NCBI RefSeq assembly: GCF_036226925.1
Contig: NZ_CP109031.1
Coordinates: 496,001 to 560,000 of the forward strand
Source: Streptomyces sp. NBC_00659
GTDB lineage: Bacteria > Actinomycetota > Actinomycetes > Streptomycetales > Streptomycetaceae
Direction of reading: 5' to 3'
DNA length: 64,000 nt
Positions 62,780 to 64,000 of this stretch are shown here, one piece after another (positions within the stretch are counted from its first letter, which is position 1; each line of letters opens with the position of its first letter). A program made the translations under genes and the position numbers. The notes under the pieces were generated by a model that was not told the origin of the DNA, did no database searches, and worked only from the letters and a program-made list of their open reading frames with translations.

Positions 62780-62833
62780 GTTTCGTTATTCGAAACACTA
62801 GCGTCGGCGACCGTGCGTTTCTGATTTCGAAAC
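62780..62833. promoter_or_regulatory. Two matching 17-bp operators, GTTTC-N7-GAAAC
   Basis: GTTTCG-N5-CGAAAC (62780-62796) and GTTTC-N7-GAAAC (62817-62833) share the same half-sites and spacing, and lie 37 bp apart centre to centre. They sit between the divergent HxlR and carboxymuconolactone-decarboxylase genes, and are the likely binding sites of the HxlR protein. Confidence 0.68.
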
Positions 62834-62853
62834 AACGCCTACCGGGAGAGCCG

Positions 62854-63426
62854 ATGCCGCGGATAACCCCGCTGGAGCCGCCGTACACCGACCAGGCCGA
62901 CGCGCTGTTCGCGCGGATGATGCCCGGGGGAGCTCCGCCCATCGGGCTGTTCCGGATGTTCGCCAGAAACCTCCCGATGACCGGCGCCATGCACGGCTGG
63001 GGCCGTTACGAGCTGGGCCGGCAGCTGACCCTCACCCTGCGGGAACGCGAGATCGTCATCGACCGGACGTGCGCGCTGTGCGGCTGCGCCTACGAATGGG
63101 GCGTGCACGTGATGACGTACGCCGAGCGGGCCGGCCTCACCCACGAGCAGACGGCGTCGCTGGTTCACGGCGGTCCCGCCGACGCGTGCTGGACGTCCGA
63201 GCGGGAACGGCTGCTCATCCTGGCCGTCGACGCGTTGCACGAGCACTCCGACATCCACGACGCGCTGTGGGCACGGCTCGCATCGGCGTTCGACGAGCTC
63301 CAGTTGCTCGACCTTCTCCTGCTGTGCGGCTGGTACCACGCCGTCAGCTTCGCCGCGCGAGCCGCGCGCCTGCCGCACGAGCCCGGCGCACCGGAGTTCG
63401 CCGACTTCCTCCCCCACTCGCGATGA
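62854..63426 (+). CDS. Carboxymuconolactone-decarboxylase/AhpD-like protein
   Basis: The 190-aa all-helical protein has the AhpD-like active-site region LTLREREIVIDRTCALCGCAYEWGVHVMTYAERAG, including a CxxC pair and the conserved His of the ExxxxxxCxxCxxxxxH type. The ATG at 62854 follows GGGAGAG. It is likely a peroxidase or disulfide-reductase partner, or a decarboxylase relative. It overlaps the PhzF-like gene (ATGA), so the two form an operon under the HxlR regulator. Confidence 0.85.
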   Translation: MPRITPLEPPYTDQADALFARMMPGGAPPIGLFRMFARNLPMTGAMHGWGRYELGRQLTLTLREREIVIDRTCALCGCAYEWGVHVMTYAERAGLTHEQTASLVHGGPADACWTSERERLLILAVDALHEHSDIHDALWARLASAFDELQLLDLLLLCGWYHAVSFAARAARLPHEPGAPEFADFLPHSR

Positions 63427-64000
63427 GTCGTCGCCCGTCCGGGTCGTCCGCTGGTCCGGAGGGCCTTCCCGTCACGCTCGTGCGGGCATGCTTGCGCGAG
63501 GGACGTGGCGGCAGCCCGACGGCGGTCGTGTACGAGGGGCTCTCGGTCCGGGCCGGCAGCCCGTTGACCGACGACGAGCGACGCCGCCTGCCCGCGCTGG
63601 CCGGCACCTCCCACGCGGTCTTCCTCTCGGACGACCGCTCTGCGGCGGACGGCCGGGCGTACGAACGGCCCGTGGTCTCGGCGCGCTTCTTCACCAGGGA
63701 GGGGGAACTGCCCGCGTGCGGCCACGGGACTGTGGCGGCGCTGGCCTTCCTCGCGGCACATGCGGACCGCAAGGAGTGCCGGGTCGACGTGCGGGTGTCC
63801 GGACGAGTCGTCAAGGGGCACGCGGTCCGCGGGACCTCGTCGTCCGTCCATGTCACCTTCGAGGCCGGGCCGATCGACCTGCGTAAGCCCACGTCACGGG
63901 AACTCGCGCTCCTTCTCCCCGTTCTGGGACTCCCCGCGGTGAGTTCCTCAGGGGCCTGCGTCGCCACGCTGGGACGTCCGCGGCTGCTGGTCCCCGTCAC
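63423..64000 (+). CDS. PhzF-family isomerase (3' end outside window)
   Basis: The open frame from ATG 63423 runs to the window end and encodes GGSPTAVVYEG near residue 30 (GGNPxAVV in the family), ARFFTREGELPACGHGTVAALAFL, the conserved ACGHGT block, and the second half beginning CRVDVRVSGRVV. The ATG overlaps the upstream stop. PhzF-like enzymes catalyse proton shifts on small cyclic substrates; the substrate here is unknown. Confidence 0.85.
   Translation, partial: MSRRPSGSSAGPEGLPVTLVRACLREGRGGSPTAVVYEGLSVRAGSPLTDDERRRLPALAGTSHAVFLSDDRSAADGRAYERPVVSARFFTREGELPACGHGTVAALAFLAAHADRKECRVDVRVSGRVVKGHAVRGTSSSVHVTFEAGPIDLRKPTSRELALLLPVLGLPAVSSSGACVATLGRPRLLVPV

Overview
The base composition (very high G+C with strong third-position GC), frequent GTG and TTG starts, ATGA/GTGA stop-start overlaps and the gene families present (class F sortase, ANTAR protein, DUF3040, GOLPH3-like, PadR, Fic-type toxin pairs) point to a Streptomyces chromosome or a close relative. 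Several genes are decayed, which fits an accessory chromosomal region rather than the conserved core.

Layout. (1) 1-7893 is a sulfur-scavenging unit: a peptide-type ABC importer, two luciferase-like flavin monooxygenases and an SfnB/DszC-like flavoenzyme. The divergent promoter region at 5799-6648 holds two short leader peptides, one on each strand, of the RRHVD...SAxC type known from actinobacterial sulfur genes. (2) 7900-13700 holds a HEAT-repeat remnant, an Asp23 and DUF3040 pair, a PadR regulator with a perfect palindrome in front of an acyl-CoA-dehydrogenase-like gene, a DUF6000-like remnant, a Fic/Doc-type toxin-antitoxin pair and a lipoprotein. (3) 13752-25301 holds a 1424-residue secreted GH87-type alpha-1,3-glucanase, a fasciclin lipoprotein beside a membrane-anchored molybdopterin oxidoreductase, an alcohol dehydrogenase and small stress or metabolic genes (VOC, SRPBCC, GOLPH3-like).

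(4) 25353-38999 is the most unusual part: a probable peptide natural-product locus that I cannot match to a named class. Reading leftward it has an NDK-like protein, a metallophosphoesterase, a 57-aa peptide ending TTCTDCVPNF with a very strong ribosome binding site, an alkaline-phosphatase-superfamily phosphodiesterase, a beta-grasp/PP-loop/zinc-finger fusion, a methyltransferase-aminotransferase fusion, an M28 aminopeptidase-like protein and a FemAB-like GNAT protein. Reading rightward are a 16-aa peptide gene with its own promoter, a hairpin, a nucleotidyltransferase-fold protein and a three-gene ABC exporter. The number of nucleotide-handling enzymes suggests a thiolated, phosphorylated or nucleotidylated peptide; this is inference.

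(5) 39000-46500 holds an MFS exporter, a divergent esterase/MerR pair with a palindromic operator, a decayed IS5-family element inserted at the 3' end of a PobA-like hydroxylase, an AraC regulator and a siderophore-interacting-protein pseudogene. (6) 46541-58783 holds a membrane protein, a three-gene run containing HSP90 and a TPR-like protein, a nitrobindin-like protein, a sirtuin, small membrane proteins, a DUF1062 protein and an ABC exporter. (7) 59380-64000 holds a secreted surface protein with a class F sortase, an ANTAR protein, a GAF-PP2C phosphatase pseudogene, an HxlR regulator facing a carboxymuconolactone-decarboxylase-like gene across two matching operators, and a PhzF-family gene cut by the window end.

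No tRNA, rRNA or CRISPR array was seen. Family assignments come from recognised motifs; no database search was possible.
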